From CADEDH01 sp965263455 (lineage in GTDB: Bacteria; Actinomycetota; Acidimicrobiia; Acidimicrobiales; SZUA-35), in assembly GCA_965263455.1 (NCBI GenBank), contig CBDHHN010000002.1, forward strand, positions 248,001 to 312,000: a stretch of 64,000 bases of DNA, written 5' to 3'. Positions 29,789 through 38,769 of this stretch are shown here, in pieces. Numbering within the stretch: the first letter of the stretch is position 1; each line of letters begins with the position of its first letter. The position numbers and the translations under genes are program-made. The notes beneath the pieces were generated by a model. That model did not search any database and had not been told where the DNA came from. It saw nothing but the letters and a program-made list of their open reading frames with translations.

Positions 29789-30679
29789 TCAGTCGTGAAG
29801 CCAGGCCAGGACGGCCCGGACCGCGTTGAGCCGGTTGGCGGCCTGGGACCACACCCGGCTGCGGGGACCGTCGATGACCGACGCCGCCACCTCCTCGCCG
29901 CGATGAGCCGGGAGGCAGTGGAGAAACACGGCATGGTCGGGGGCCGCCGCCAGCAGGGCGTCGTCGACCTGGAAGCCTTCGAACGCCTGCAGCCGCTCGG
30001 CCTTCTCGGTCTCCTGGCCCATCGAGGTCCAGACGTCGGTGTAGACGACGTCGGCCCCGTCGACGGCCTCGGCCGGTCGGTTCGACTGGTGGACGGTGAC
30101 GCCGACGGCGGCCAACCGGTCGACGTCGACGGCCGGGAGCTCGTAGCCGGCCGGGCTGGCGATGCGGATCTCCCCGCCCAGAAAGCCGACGGCCAGCGCC
30201 AGCGACCGGGCCACGTTGTTGCCGTCGCCGACGTAGGTCACCACCCTGTCCTTCACCGAGCCCAGCTCGTCGTGGATGGTGACGGCGTCGGCGATGGCCT
30301 GCAGCGGATGGGCGGCGTCGGACAACAGGTTGACGACCGGGGCCACGTTCAGGGCCGCCATCCGCTCCAGGTGGGTGTGGTCATGGACCCGGGCGCAGAT
30401 GGTCGAGTGGTAGCAGGCCAGGGTTCGGGCCACGTCCTCGGCCGTCTCCCGGGTGTCGATGCCGATCTCCTCACCGGTGATGTAGACGGGATGGCCACCC
30501 AGCTGGACCACGGCCATCTCGGTCGAGTTTCGGGTCCGGGCCGAGGGCTTGGTGAACACACAGGCCACCCCTTGACCGAACAACGGCGTGCCCAGCTCGT
30601 CGGGGGGCATGGTCGCCAGTTCGCAGACCGCGGTGAACTCGGCGGGGGTGAGATCGTCGATCTCGAGAAGGTGTCGCAC
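29789..30679 (-). CDS. argF: Ornithine carbamoyltransferase
   Basis: Makes citrulline from ornithine and carbamoyl phosphate. The carbamoyl-phosphate site reads KPSARTRNSTE (the STRTR motif as SARTR, about residues 45-55) and the ornithine site has HCLPAHRGEE. At 296 residues it is of normal length. The start is a GTG at 30677-30679, six nt after the argD stop. Confidence 0.95.
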   Translation of the reverse strand: MRHLLEIDDLTPAEFTAVCELATMPPDELGTPLFGQGVACVFTKPSARTRNSTEMAVVQLGGHPVYITGEEIGIDTRETAEDVARTLACYHSTICARVHDHTHLERMAALNVAPVVNLLSDAAHPLQAIADAVTIHDELGSVKDRVVTYVGDGNNVARSLALAVGFLGGEIRIASPAGYELPAVDVDRLAAVGVTVHQSNRPAEAVDGADVVYTDVWTSMGQETEKAERLQAFEGFQVDDALLAAAPDHAVFLHCLPAHRGEEVAASVIDGPRSRVWSQAANRLNAVRAVLAWLHD

Positions 30680-30685
30680 CGGTCG

Positions 30686-31903
30686 CTACTCCTGCAGCTC
30701 GTCGAGGATGGGACCGAGGATGGATACCGCTTCGGCGACCTCGGCGTCGCCGATGATAAGGGGCGGGGCCAGACGGATGGCGGTGGGGGTGACGCCGTTC
30801 ACCACCAGCCCCTCCTCCAGGCATCGAGCGGCGGCCGCCGGGGCGTTGACCCCCTGGAGTTCGACCGCCAACAACAGGCCAAGCCCACGCACGCCCGTGA
30901 CCTGGGGCAACGCCAGCATTGCCGCCGTCAGCTTCTCGCCGGTGGCCCGGGCCAGACCGGGGGCGTCGATGGAGACCATGGTGTCGAGCACGGCCCGGGC
31001 CGCTGCCGTGGCCAGTGGCTGGCCCCCGTAGGTGGTGGCGTGGTCGCCGGGCTGGAACGATGCGGCGACTTCGCGCTTGGCCCAGCACGCCCCGATCGGC
31101 ATGCCGTTGCCCAGGGCCTTGGCCAGCGAGATGACATCGGGTGACACCCCGAAGTGCTGAAAGCCGAACCAACGCCCGGTGCGGCCGAGACCGGTCTGGA
31201 CCTCGTCGACCATGAACAGGATGCCCCGCTCCCGACACAGGGCCTCGACGCCCTGGAAGTACTCGACGGTGGCCGGGTTTACCCCGCCCTCACCCTGGAC
31301 CGGCTCCAGCAGAACGGCGCCCACGGTCTCGTCGAGGTTCTTCTCCAGCTCGTCGAGGTCGTCCCAGATCACGTGGCGGAAGCCCTCGGGCAGGGGTTGG
31401 AAGGCATCCCACTTCTGGGGCTGGCCGGTGGCGGCCAGCGTGGCCAGGGTCCGGCCGTGGAAGCTCTGGAAGGCACAGACGATGGTGTGTCGGCCGGGGC
31501 CGCCGTGGCGGCGGGCCAGCTTGATCGTGGCCTCGTTGGCCTCGGCCCCCGAGTTGCAGAAGAACACCTGGCCCCCGGCGGGTTCGCCGTCGCCCACCAG
31601 GTGGTCGATCTGTTGGGCCACGGCCCAGTTGTGCTCGGTGGCGAACAGGTTCGACACGTGCAGCAGACGCTTGGCCTGCTCGGCCACCGCCTCGGCCACC
31701 ACCGGATGGGCGTGCCCGAGGCTGGTCACGGCCAGCCCGGACAGGAAGTCGAGGTAGCGCTTGCCCTGCAGGTCCCAGAGCTGGGCTCCCTCACCCCGCA
31801 CGAACTGGACCTTGGGCGGACCGTAGGTCGGCATCAGGGGGCAATGGGTCAGGCCATCGGGGGCGCCCATGGCGCCGCGGTGATCGGTGGTGACGGTGGT
31901 CAT
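30686..31903 (-). CDS. argD: Acetylornithine aminotransferase
   Basis: PLP-dependent class III aminotransferase converting N-acetylglutamate semialdehyde to N-acetylornithine (and often the succinyl-DAP step of lysine synthesis). The PLP lysine is in VISLAKALGNGMPIGA; FCNSGAEANEAT and FMVDEVQTGLGRTG are also conserved. Length is 405 residues. The ATG at 31901-31903 has GAGG 7 nt upstream. It is third from last in the synthesis half of the operon, 53 nt after argB. Confidence 0.95.
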   Translation of the reverse strand: MTTVTTDHRGAMGAPDGLTHCPLMPTYGPPKVQFVRGEGAQLWDLQGKRYLDFLSGLAVTSLGHAHPVVAEAVAEQAKRLLHVSNLFATEHNWAVAQQIDHLVGDGEPAGGQVFFCNSGAEANEATIKLARRHGGPGRHTIVCAFQSFHGRTLATLAATGQPQKWDAFQPLPEGFRHVIWDDLDELEKNLDETVGAVLLEPVQGEGGVNPATVEYFQGVEALCRERGILFMVDEVQTGLGRTGRWFGFQHFGVSPDVISLAKALGNGMPIGACWAKREVAASFQPGDHATTYGGQPLATAAARAVLDTMVSIDAPGLARATGEKLTAAMLALPQVTGVRGLGLLLAVELQGVNAPAAAARCLEEGLVVNGVTPTAIRLAPPLIIGDAEVAEAVSILGPILDELQE

Positions 31904-31956
31904 TGGAGGACCTCGGGAGGGTTGCGGAGATGGACGGTCGGTTGTCGGTCGGCCGG

Positions 31957-32877
31957 TCAGGTCGGCGGGTCGGTGGCGGGTGCCCGGTCGGGGCCTGAAT
32001 TGATCATGGTGCCGATGCCGGCGTCGGTGAACAGCTCGAGCAGCAGGACATGGGGTCGTCGACCGTCGAGCATGTGGGCGCTGGCGGCGCCGGCCTCGAC
32101 CGCCTCGATGCAGGATCTGACCTTGGGCACCATGCCACCCGAGATGGTGCCGTCGTCGATGCGGTCCCGGAGCTCGGCCACCGTGGTGCGCCGGATCAGG
32201 CTGTCGGGATCGTCGACGTCGGCCAGCAGTCCGGGGACGTCGGTCAGGTAGACCACCTTCTCTGCCCCCAGAGCTCCGCCCAGGGCTCCGGCCACGGTGT
32301 CGGCGTTGATGTTGAGGGCCTGACCCGTGCGGTCGGCCCCGATGGACGACACCACCGGGATCAGGTCCTCGGCCAGGAGCCGCTCGATGATGGCGGGATT
32401 GACGGCGTCGATCCGACCCACGAACCCGAGCTCGGGGTCGGCGATCTCGGCCCGGATCAGGCCGCCGTCCTCCCCCGAAAGGCCGACGGCATAGGCCCCG
32501 TGGATGTTGATCTGACCCACGATGTCGCGGCCCACCTTGCCGACCAGGACCATGCGGGCCACGTCGAGGGTCTCGGCGTCGGTGACCCGGAGGCCGTTGC
32601 GGAACTCGGAGACCTTGCCCAGTCGGCCGAGCAGTTCACCGATCTGGGGCCCGCCACCGTGGACCACGACGGGCTTGATCCCGACCGAGCGGAGCATGAC
32701 CAGGTCCTGGGCGAAGGTACGGGACAGGTCGGGATCGACCATGGCGTTGCCCCCGAACTTGACCACCAGGATCGAACCCCGGAACCGCTGGATGTACGGG
32801 AGGGCCTCGACCAGGGCCTCGGTCCTGGCCTCGGGCGAGTAGCCGGGGACCGGCGACGACGGCTGGGGCGCGGTCAT
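31957..32877 (-). CDS. argB: Acetylglutamate kinase
   Basis: Second step of arginine synthesis and usually the arginine-inhibited step. Of 306 residues, KFGGNAM (about 40-46) and VVVHGGGPQIG (about 73-83) form the nucleotide and substrate loops, and SGGMVPKV lies near the C-terminus. An N-terminal helix before the core (ARTEALVEALPYIQRF) resembles the arginine-sensitive hexameric forms. The ATG overlaps the argJ stop as ATGA. Confidence 0.95.
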   Translation of the reverse strand: MTAPQPSSPVPGYSPEARTEALVEALPYIQRFRGSILVVKFGGNAMVDPDLSRTFAQDLVMLRSVGIKPVVVHGGGPQIGELLGRLGKVSEFRNGLRVTDAETLDVARMVLVGKVGRDIVGQINIHGAYAVGLSGEDGGLIRAEIADPELGFVGRIDAVNPAIIERLLAEDLIPVVSSIGADRTGQALNINADTVAGALGGALGAEKVVYLTDVPGLLADVDDPDSLIRRTTVAELRDRIDDGTISGGMVPKVRSCIEAVEAGAASAHMLDGRRPHVLLLELFTDAGIGTMINSGPDRAPATDPPT

Positions 32878-34112
32878 GACCGGTAGCCGGCGTTGATCTC
32901 GATGTAGCCGTGGGTCAGATCGCAGGTCCAGACGGTGGCCTGCCCCTCCCCCACCCCGACGTCGACCGACAACCGCACCTCGTCCCCCTGCAGGTGTTCG
33001 GTGGCCCGGGCCTCCGAGTAGCCGTCGAGCACCATGCCGGCCTCGGTGACGGGCTCGTCGCCGATGGTGATGGCCAGCCGGTCCCGATCGGCCCGCTGAC
33101 CCGCCTTGCCCACCGCCATGACGATGCGACCCCAGTTGGCGTCCGAGGCTGCGAGGGCCGTCTTGACCAGAGGGGAGTTGGCGATGGCCAGGGCGATGGC
33201 CTTGGCCCCGGTGTCGTGCTCGGCCCCGGTGACGGTGACGGTGACGAACTTGGTGGCCCCCTCGCCGTCGCGGACGATCTGGTGGGCCAGGTCGAGGTTG
33301 ACGGCGTCGAGCGCCGCCACCAGGGCCGACCAGCCCGGCGATTCGGGTCCCTCGATCACGGGGTTGGCGGCCCGGCCGGTGGCGAAGGCCAGCACGGTGT
33401 CGCTGGTGGAGGTGTCGGAGTCGACCGTGATGCGGTTGTAGCTGTGCTCGACCGCACCCGACAGCGCCTCCTGGAGGGCGCCGGCGGTGACGGCCAGGTC
33501 GGTGAACACGAACCCGAGCATGGTGGCCATGTCGGGGGCGATCATCCCGCTGCCCTTGGCGATGCCCGAGACCACCCCCAGGGTCGAGCCGTCGTCGGCC
33601 ATGACGGTGGCCCCGGCCCCCTTGGGGTAGGTGTCGGTGGTGCGGATGGCGTCGGCGGCCTGTTCCCAGGTGGCTTCCGGGCCGCCGGCCAGAGCGGGCA
33701 GCGCCGTCCGGAGGGCGGCCGGGTCGAGGGTCTCGCCGATGACGCCGGTCGAGGCCAGGAACACCTCGCGAGGCGAGCAGCCCAGGGCGGCGGCGATGGT
33801 CTCGGCCGTGAGTTCGGCCGCGGTGTCGCCGGCGCGGCCGGTGAAGGCGTTGGCGTTGCCGGCGTTGCAGACCACGGCCCGCGCCGAGCCGTCGCCCCCG
33901 GCCAACAGCGACCGGCACCACTCGACCGGGGCCGACGGGCACAGCGAGCGGGTGAAGGTCCCGGCCACCGTGGTCCCGGGGTCGAGGGCGGCCAGGAAGA
34001 GGTCGGCCCGGTTGGCATAGGTGAGGCCGGCGGCGTGGGCGGCGAGGCGGACCCCGGCCACGGGCGCCAGCGTGGGGAAGGCGGCGGGAGCGAGCGGTGA
34101 GCGGACGGTCAC
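32874..34112 (-). CDS. argJ: Bifunctional ornithine acetyltransferase / N-acetylglutamate synthase
   Basis: Recycles the acetyl group from acetylornithine to glutamate; bifunctional forms also use acetyl-CoA. The 412-residue precursor cuts itself before the Thr in GMIAPDMATMLGF, releasing the catalytic N-terminal Thr. Other conserved segments are CNAGNANAFTG and VDSDTSTSD. The GTG at 34110-34112 overlaps the argC stop. No separate argA is seen, consistent with the acetyl-cycle pathway. Confidence 0.95.
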   Translation of the reverse strand: MTVRSPLAPAAFPTLAPVAGVRLAAHAAGLTYANRADLFLAALDPGTTVAGTFTRSLCPSAPVEWCRSLLAGGDGSARAVVCNAGNANAFTGRAGDTAAELTAETIAAALGCSPREVFLASTGVIGETLDPAALRTALPALAGGPEATWEQAADAIRTTDTYPKGAGATVMADDGSTLGVVSGIAKGSGMIAPDMATMLGFVFTDLAVTAGALQEALSGAVEHSYNRITVDSDTSTSDTVLAFATGRAANPVIEGPESPGWSALVAALDAVNLDLAHQIVRDGEGATKFVTVTVTGAEHDTGAKAIALAIANSPLVKTALAASDANWGRIVMAVGKAGQRADRDRLAITIGDEPVTEAGMVLDGYSEARATEHLQGDEVRLSVDVGVGEGQATVWTCDLTHGYIEINAGYRS

Positions 34113-35170
34113 GGGTACACCCCCACCAGACCCAGGCCCGCCGTCTCGGGCAGGCCGACGGCCAGGTTGGCGCACTGGACCGCCATACCGGACGCCCCCT
34201 TCATCAGGTTGTCGAGTGCGCCGATGCCCATGATCATCCCCGTCCGGGGGTCCACCCGGGCCGTGAGGTGGACGGCGTTGGAGCCGAGGGTGGCCTTGGT
34301 CGAGGGACTGCGCTCGCTCACCACCACGAAGGGCTCGTCCTCGTAGAAGTCGGCCATGGCCGCCAACACGTCGTCGGTGGTTGCGTCGGCCCCCATGTCG
34401 CTGGGCCGTCCGTAGCAGGTGGCGAGGATGCCCCGGTTCATGGGCACCAGGTGGGGGGTGAACAGCACGCTCGGGTGCTGTCCGGTCCGCTCGGCCAGGG
34501 CCTGCTCGATCTCGGGCGTGTGGCGGTGGGTCAACAGCCCGTAGGCGGTGACATCCTCGTCGACGGTGCAGAAGGTGGTGTTGGGCTTGGGTGGCCGGCC
34601 CGCACCGCTGACCCCGGTGATCAGGTCGACCACGATGCCGTCGGGCTCGATCATCTCGGCATCGAGCAGGGGGGCCAGGGTCAGGGCGGCGGTGGCGGCA
34701 TTGCACCCGGTGGCGGCGATCAGCGAGGCACCCTCGATCTCGGCCCGGAACAGTTCGGGCAGGCCGTACACCGCCTCGTCCAGCAACTCGGGACAGGTGT
34801 GCTCGGCGCCGTACCACTCGGGGTACAGCCCGGCGTCGTGGAGGCGGAAGTCGGAGCCGAGGTCGATGACGTGGCCGACCCGATCCCGGAACTCGGGCAC
34901 CACGCCCATCGACACCCCGTGGGGCAGCCCGCAGAAGACCACGTCCAAGCCGTCGAGGGCGCCGGGGTCGTACCGGTCGAAGGTGCGCTCCCCGTAGGCC
35001 AGGGCCAGGCTGGGGTACAGGTCGGCCAGCCGGGTGCCGGCCTGGCTGTCGCCGGTGGCGACCGCCAGGTCGAAGTTCGGGTGGCCGGCGAGGAGCCGGA
35101 GCAACTCGGCCCCGGTGTAGCCCGAGGCGCCGACGATGCCCACCCGGTACCTGGGGTCTGAGGCGGTCAT
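34109..35170 (-). CDS. argC: N-acetyl-gamma-glutamyl-phosphate reductase
   Basis: NADPH-dependent reductase, first gene of the operon. The Rossmann motif is VGIVGASGYTGAEL (residues about 9-22) and the catalytic Cys is in ATGCNAATAAL. At 353 residues it has normal length. I chose the ATG at 35168-35170 (MTASDPRYRV) rather than the longer frame to 35242, since that frame starts upstream of the predicted transcription start. GGGAG lies 9 nt upstream. The promoter and candidate ArgR box are at 35228-35256. Confidence 0.95.
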   Translation of the reverse strand: MTASDPRYRVGIVGASGYTGAELLRLLAGHPNFDLAVATGDSQAGTRLADLYPSLALAYGERTFDRYDPGALDGLDVVFCGLPHGVSMGVVPEFRDRVGHVIDLGSDFRLHDAGLYPEWYGAEHTCPELLDEAVYGLPELFRAEIEGASLIAATGCNAATAALTLAPLLDAEMIEPDGIVVDLITGVSGAGRPPKPNTTFCTVDEDVTAYGLLTHRHTPEIEQALAERTGQHPSVLFTPHLVPMNRGILATCYGRPSDMGADATTDDVLAAMADFYEDEPFVVVSERSPSTKATLGSNAVHLTARVDPRTGMIMGIGALDNLMKGASGMAVQCANLAVGLPETAGLGLVGVYP

Positions 35171-35227
35171 GGCCGGGCTCCCGTCGGCAGGATCGGGGCC
35201 GGTGAGGGCAGCGGGATCATGTGCGAA

Positions 35228-35256
35228 AACATACAGAAACACTGATAGTTATGCAA
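35228..35256 (-). promoter_or_regulatory. Promoter of the arg operon
   Basis: TTGCAT (35256-35251) and TATGTT (35233-35228) are exactly 17 bp apart on the minus strand. Transcription would begin near 35221, giving a leader of about 50 nt. The segment is strikingly AT-rich for this genome. Confidence 0.7.
35242..35255. promoter_or_regulatory. Candidate ArgR operator overlapping the arg -35
   Basis: The minus strand reads TGCATAACTATCAG, which follows the ARG-box pattern TGnATAnnTATnCA with mismatches in the last half-site. It overlaps the -35 hexamer, so ArgR binding would block RNA polymerase. Supported by argR lying in the operon; binding is unproven. Confidence 0.45.
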
Positions 35257-35317
35257 GGGATTGTCGTCGGCTTCCCGACTTGACGCTCACCCCGGGGCTC
35301 CGAGGACCATGGTGGCC

Positions 35318-35341
35318 GGGCACCGACCCCGTTCGGTGCCC
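35318..35341 (+). other. Leader hairpin before the hotdog gene
   Basis: GGGCACCGA (35318-35326) pairs perfectly with TCGGTGCCC (35333-35341), ending two nt before the AAGGGGG ribosome-binding site at 35344-35350. A possible promoter (TTGACG 35280-35285, 19 bp, GACCAT 35305-35310) lies upstream, so this would be in the 5' leader. Confidence 0.45.
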
Positions 35342-35358
35342 CAGAAGGGGGATCTCCG

Positions 35359-36192
35359 ATGAGCACGCCGCTACCAGACATCGAGTTGGTGGCCTTCAAC
35401 ACGGCCACCGCGAGCGAGAACAAGATCCACGACGACGAGGTGGCCGGCAAGCTCGGCTTCGGCGGCGGCCTGGTGCCCGGAGTCGACGTCTACGCCTACC
35501 TGGTCCGGCCGGCCCTGAACCACTGGGGCGCCGCCTTCCACACCGGTGGCGAGGTCGAGGTCCGCCTCGACGCCCCGGTCTACGACGGCGAGACGGTCGT
35601 GGTCCGGTCGGCCGTCGACGACGCCGGGGTGCTGACGGCCACCGTGTGGAGTCGGGACGCGGCCTGCGCCACCCTCGTCGGGCGCCTCGCCGACGGGCAC
35701 CCGACGCCCCCCGAGGTGGGCGAGGCACCGGTCCCGGCCCTGGACGATCGGCCGCCGGCCGATCCCGAGCAGGTGGTCGAGGGGCGCATCCTGGGCACCG
35801 TGATCAGCACCCTCGACGACGAAGGGTCCCGGATCTACCTCGACGAGGTCCGCGATCCGGACAGTCCGGTGGTGGCCGACCGGCTCGTGCACCCCGGCTG
35901 GCTCCTGCGGCACGCCAACCATTCCCTGTCCCACACGGTGTTGCTGGGGCCCTGGATCCACGTCGGGTCGGTGGTCCGCCATCACCGGCCGCTCCCCCTG
36001 GGTTCGGAACTGCGGACCCGGGGCCGCATCACCCGGGCCTTCGAGCGCAAGGGTCACCGGTTCGTGAACCTCGATGTGGTCCTGATCGACGGCACCGCCT
36101 CGGCCGCCGGCCGCGGTCCGGACCCGGTGGTGGTTGCCACCGTGGAACACACCGCCATCGTGGAGCCCCGGCAGGTCCGGACCGACCACTGA
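35359..36192 (+). CDS. Double-hotdog protein, MaoC-like dehydratase/thioesterase type
   Basis: A 277-residue protein with two hotdog-like halves. The first (about 15-110) includes LGFGGGLVPGVDVYAYL, where a hotdog helix would sit; the second (about 170-265) includes HPGWLLRHANHSLSHTVLLGPWIH and an RGRITRAFERKGHRFVNLDV strand pair. This resembles MaoC/acyl-CoA dehydratase or thioesterase families acting on acyl thioesters, though the D-x-x-x-x-H dehydratase signature is not clear. The ATG at 35359 has AAGGGGG 8 nt upstream. It diverges from the arg operon and is followed by udk. Confidence 0.6.
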   Translation: MSTPLPDIELVAFNTATASENKIHDDEVAGKLGFGGGLVPGVDVYAYLVRPALNHWGAAFHTGGEVEVRLDAPVYDGETVVVRSAVDDAGVLTATVWSRDAACATLVGRLADGHPTPPEVGEAPVPALDDRPPADPEQVVEGRILGTVISTLDDEGSRIYLDEVRDPDSPVVADRLVHPGWLLRHANHSLSHTVLLGPWIHVGSVVRHHRPLPLGSELRTRGRITRAFERKGHRFVNLDVVLIDGTASAAGRGPDPVVVATVEHTAIVEPRQVRTDH

Positions 36193-36291
36193 CGGCGGTC
36201 GCCACCATGCGCCGAGCCGAACGAACCGCACCCGACGAGAAAAATCACCTGGTTCAACGCGAGGATGCCCGTCAGCCACGCGCCGTTCGGC

Positions 36292-36297
36292 TACCAT
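36292..36297 (+). promoter_or_regulatory. -10 element of udk, leaderless geometry
   Basis: TACCAT is followed by 9 nt and then the GTG at 36307. There is no Shine-Dalgarno. No convincing -35 is seen. Confidence 0.5.
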
Positions 36298-36306
36298 TCA
36301 TATCCC

Positions 36307-36939
36307 GTGAGCCTCGTGATCGGGATCTGCGGCGGAAGTGGTTCGGGAAAGACCACATTGGCCAGACGGGTGGCCGCCGGGCTCGATGATCGACACGGCC
36401 AAGGCACGGCCACGGTACTCAGCTTCGACGCCTATTACCGGGACCTTCGGCACCTTTCCCCGGACGAGCGGGCCGAGGTCAACTACGACCACCCCGACTC
36501 CCTCGACGGTGACCTGCTCGGGCTCCACCTCCAGGCCCTCCGCGCCGGGCAGGAGGCCGCCGTCCCGGTCTACGACTTCGCCACCCACAGCAGGACCGAC
36601 GACGTCCGTCTGGTGGCCCCGACCGATGTGGTCGTGGTCGAGGGCATCCTGCTCTTCGCCTTCGCCTCGGTTCGGGACCAACTCGACCTCTCGGTGTTCC
36701 GGCAGTGCCCCGAGCCGATCCGGTTCGCCCGACGCCTGCGACGGGACCAGCGGGACCGGGGCCGGACTGAGGCCTCGGTGCGGGCCCAGTTCGCCGCCAC
36801 GGTGAAGCCCATGCACGACGAGTTCGTCGACCCCTTCGCCCCCTGCGCCGACGTGACCACCGTCCACGGCGAGGAGCTGGACCTGGTCACCGACCGGGTG
36901 CTGAGCCGGGTGGACGGCCTGGCCCTCGCCGTCGGCTGA
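36307..36939 (+). CDS. udk: Uridine kinase
   Basis: Phosphorylates uridine (and cytidine) in pyrimidine salvage. The P-loop GGSGSGKT lies at residues 9-16; SFDAYYRDL, NYDHPDSLDGDLL and VVVEGILLFAF follow in the standard order, with an Arg-rich lid (RFARRLRRDQRDRGRT). The GTG at 36307 gives 210 residues, the family length; the frame back to 36265 is not conserved and precedes the -10 box. Confidence 0.93.
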   Translation: MSLVIGICGGSGSGKTTLARRVAAGLDDRHGQGTATVLSFDAYYRDLRHLSPDERAEVNYDHPDSLDGDLLGLHLQALRAGQEAAVPVYDFATHSRTDDVRLVAPTDVVVVEGILLFAFASVRDQLDLSVFRQCPEPIRFARRLRRDQRDRGRTEASVRAQFAATVKPMHDEFVDPFAPCADVTTVHGEELDLVTDRVLSRVDGLALAVG

Positions 36940-37023
36940 GCGACGACGAGGGCCCGAGCGGGCGCCGGGTTCCCGGCGGCACGAACCGAACGGGTCGGCC
37001 GGGCGTCACCACCCGACCGGTCT

Positions 37024-37039
37024 CCGGTCCACGGACCGG
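37024..37039. terminator. Hairpin between udk and the DUF4349 gene
   Basis: CCGGTC (37024-37029) pairs with GACCGG (37034-37039) around CACG. It ends next to the TAG of the minus-strand gene. Weak on its own; a bidirectional terminator is possible given the convergent genes. Confidence 0.35.
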
Positions 37040-38608
37040 CTACTGGTCACCGCCATCGACATCAGGGGCCGTGCTGCCGGTGGCGCCCGTCGTCACCGGT
37101 TCCGATGGCGACGACGGTGACGACGAACCCGCCCCGGGCGGGGGCGGAACGGCGCCGCCGAAGGAAGGTCCCGCCACGGGCGGAGGCGGTGTGGGCCGGC
37201 TCGGCAGCAGGCGACGAAGGCGACGGAGGCCCCACCAGGCGCCGACGATGAACGGAACCAGGATCAACAGCGGCAGAACGAAGCCGAGGATGACCCAGAA
37301 CGCCGTCCACAGCCCCCGGAGGATGCCGACGGCGGCATCGAAGCCGTCGCTGAAACCGGGATCACGGTCGGGCTCGAAGGTCCGGAGCCGGTAGCTGACC
37401 TGGGTGCTGACCGAGGGACCGGCCGGTTCGGCCGTCACCCCGTCGGTGGGCACGGCCGTCACCCGGGGGCGCAGGCCGAGGGTCCGTGCCGGCCGGGCCT
37501 CGAAGGCGACCAGGGCGGCCTGCCCCGGAGCCAACTCGTCCAGGGTGCCGAAGACCTCGATCAGCTCGGTCTCGGCATCGATCTCGAGGACGGTGTCGGT
37601 CAGGGTCACGGCGGTCAGGGTCTGATCCCCGGTGTTGGTGATGTCGAAGCACACGGTGGCCGGCCGGTCGGCCTCGACCGAGATCTCCTCCCGGCCGGGG
37701 CAGGTCTGGCCGTCGTCGTGGCCCTCGTAGACGCTCACTCGCAGCTCGATGGCGTTGTCGACCCGGTCCTGGGTCAGTGTCAGGGTGATGGTGGCCAGGT
37801 CGACCCGGTCCTCCAGGGTTCGGAGCTGACCCCGCATGATCTCGAGCTCGCTCTCCCGGGCCAGCAGGAGCCGCTCCAGCTCGGCGTAGTCCTCCAGGGT
37901 GGCGGCGCCCTCCAGGGCGGCCCGCAAACGCTGGACGCCGAGGTCGGCCACCTCGATACGGCTCTCCAGGTCGACGATGCGCTCGGTCACGTCGTCGGTG
38001 GTGACGATCTGGTTTCGCAGCTCGCCCACCGAGCCCAGCTCCTCGAGGGCCCGGTTGAAGTCGTCGGGCAGGATCTTGAACGTCAGGCGGGACACCGGCT
38101 GGGCCCCACCCTGGGTGTCCTGGCCGAACACGAAGCCGCCAAGGCCCTCGATGATCGAGGTGGCCTCGGCCCCCGCCGCGGCCACATCGTCGACCTCCAC
38201 GGTGAGATCGGCGGTGAAGATGAGCTTGCGGCCCAGGTCGGCCGCCGTGGGCGTGACGGCGGCACCGCCGGTCCCCAGTTCGGCCCCGTCGGCCTCGGCG
38301 GCGTCGGCACTGGTCGGCTCCCCGGCCACGGCGTCGTCCGCGACGCCGTCATCCGTAGCGGCGATGGTGGTTTCCGGGGCCTGGGTCCCGGCGGCCTCGA
38401 CTTCGGCATCCTCGGTCGCAAAGTCGCCGTCCGAGGCGTCCTCCGACTCCTCGGAAGAGGTGTCCTCGTCGTCGCTGCTCCCGCAGGCGGCGGCCACGAG
38501 GGCCAGCACCAGGGTCAGCGCCAGCAGAAGGCGGAACCGGGGGCGTTCGTCCGCTCCCGGGCCCGGCCGCCGTCGGCGGGAATGGTCGGTGTGGAGCCGC
38601 TGGCTCAT
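37040..38608 (-). CDS. DUF4349 lipoprotein
   Basis: A 522-residue envelope protein. Residues 1-42 form a lipoprotein signal: Arg-rich start, hydrophobic LLLALTLVLALVAAAC, lipid-acceptor Cys42. An acidic Asp/Glu/Ala-rich linker (43-125) follows, then the DUF4349 domain (about 128-300: FKILPDDFNRALEELG, DDVTERIVDLESRI) with a coiled coil. After that comes a Cys-containing beta-sandwich-like segment (DITNTGDQTLTAVTLTDTV, DUF11-like) not usual in short DUF4349 proteins, a C-terminal membrane helix (FWVILGFVLPLLILVPFIVGAWW) and a Pro/Ser tail. It would be anchored at both ends. The ATG has GGGAGGG upstream. Function is unknown. Confidence 0.85.
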   Translation of the reverse strand: MSQRLHTDHSRRRRPGPGADERPRFRLLLALTLVLALVAAACGSSDDEDTSSEESEDASDGDFATEDAEVEAAGTQAPETTIAATDDGVADDAVAGEPTSADAAEADGAELGTGGAAVTPTAADLGRKLIFTADLTVEVDDVAAAGAEATSIIEGLGGFVFGQDTQGGAQPVSRLTFKILPDDFNRALEELGSVGELRNQIVTTDDVTERIVDLESRIEVADLGVQRLRAALEGAATLEDYAELERLLLARESELEIMRGQLRTLEDRVDLATITLTLTQDRVDNAIELRVSVYEGHDDGQTCPGREEISVEADRPATVCFDITNTGDQTLTAVTLTDTVLEIDAETELIEVFGTLDELAPGQAALVAFEARPARTLGLRPRVTAVPTDGVTAEPAGPSVSTQVSYRLRTFEPDRDPGFSDGFDAAVGILRGLWTAFWVILGFVLPLLILVPFIVGAWWGLRRLRRLLPSRPTPPPPVAGPSFGGAVPPPPGAGSSSPSSPSEPVTTGATGSTAPDVDGGDQ

Positions 38609-38769
38609 GATGGTCCCTCCCTGCTGTGGCCGGTCCCTCCGACCCGTCCACTCCGACGCATCATCCCTGTGGCCGGTTCCCGGCGGAACCCCTCGTCATC
38701 TGATCGCAACCGTCCCGACCCCGAACCACGGCGCGACCGCAACGGCGGGGACGGAACGGTGGACCGGCC

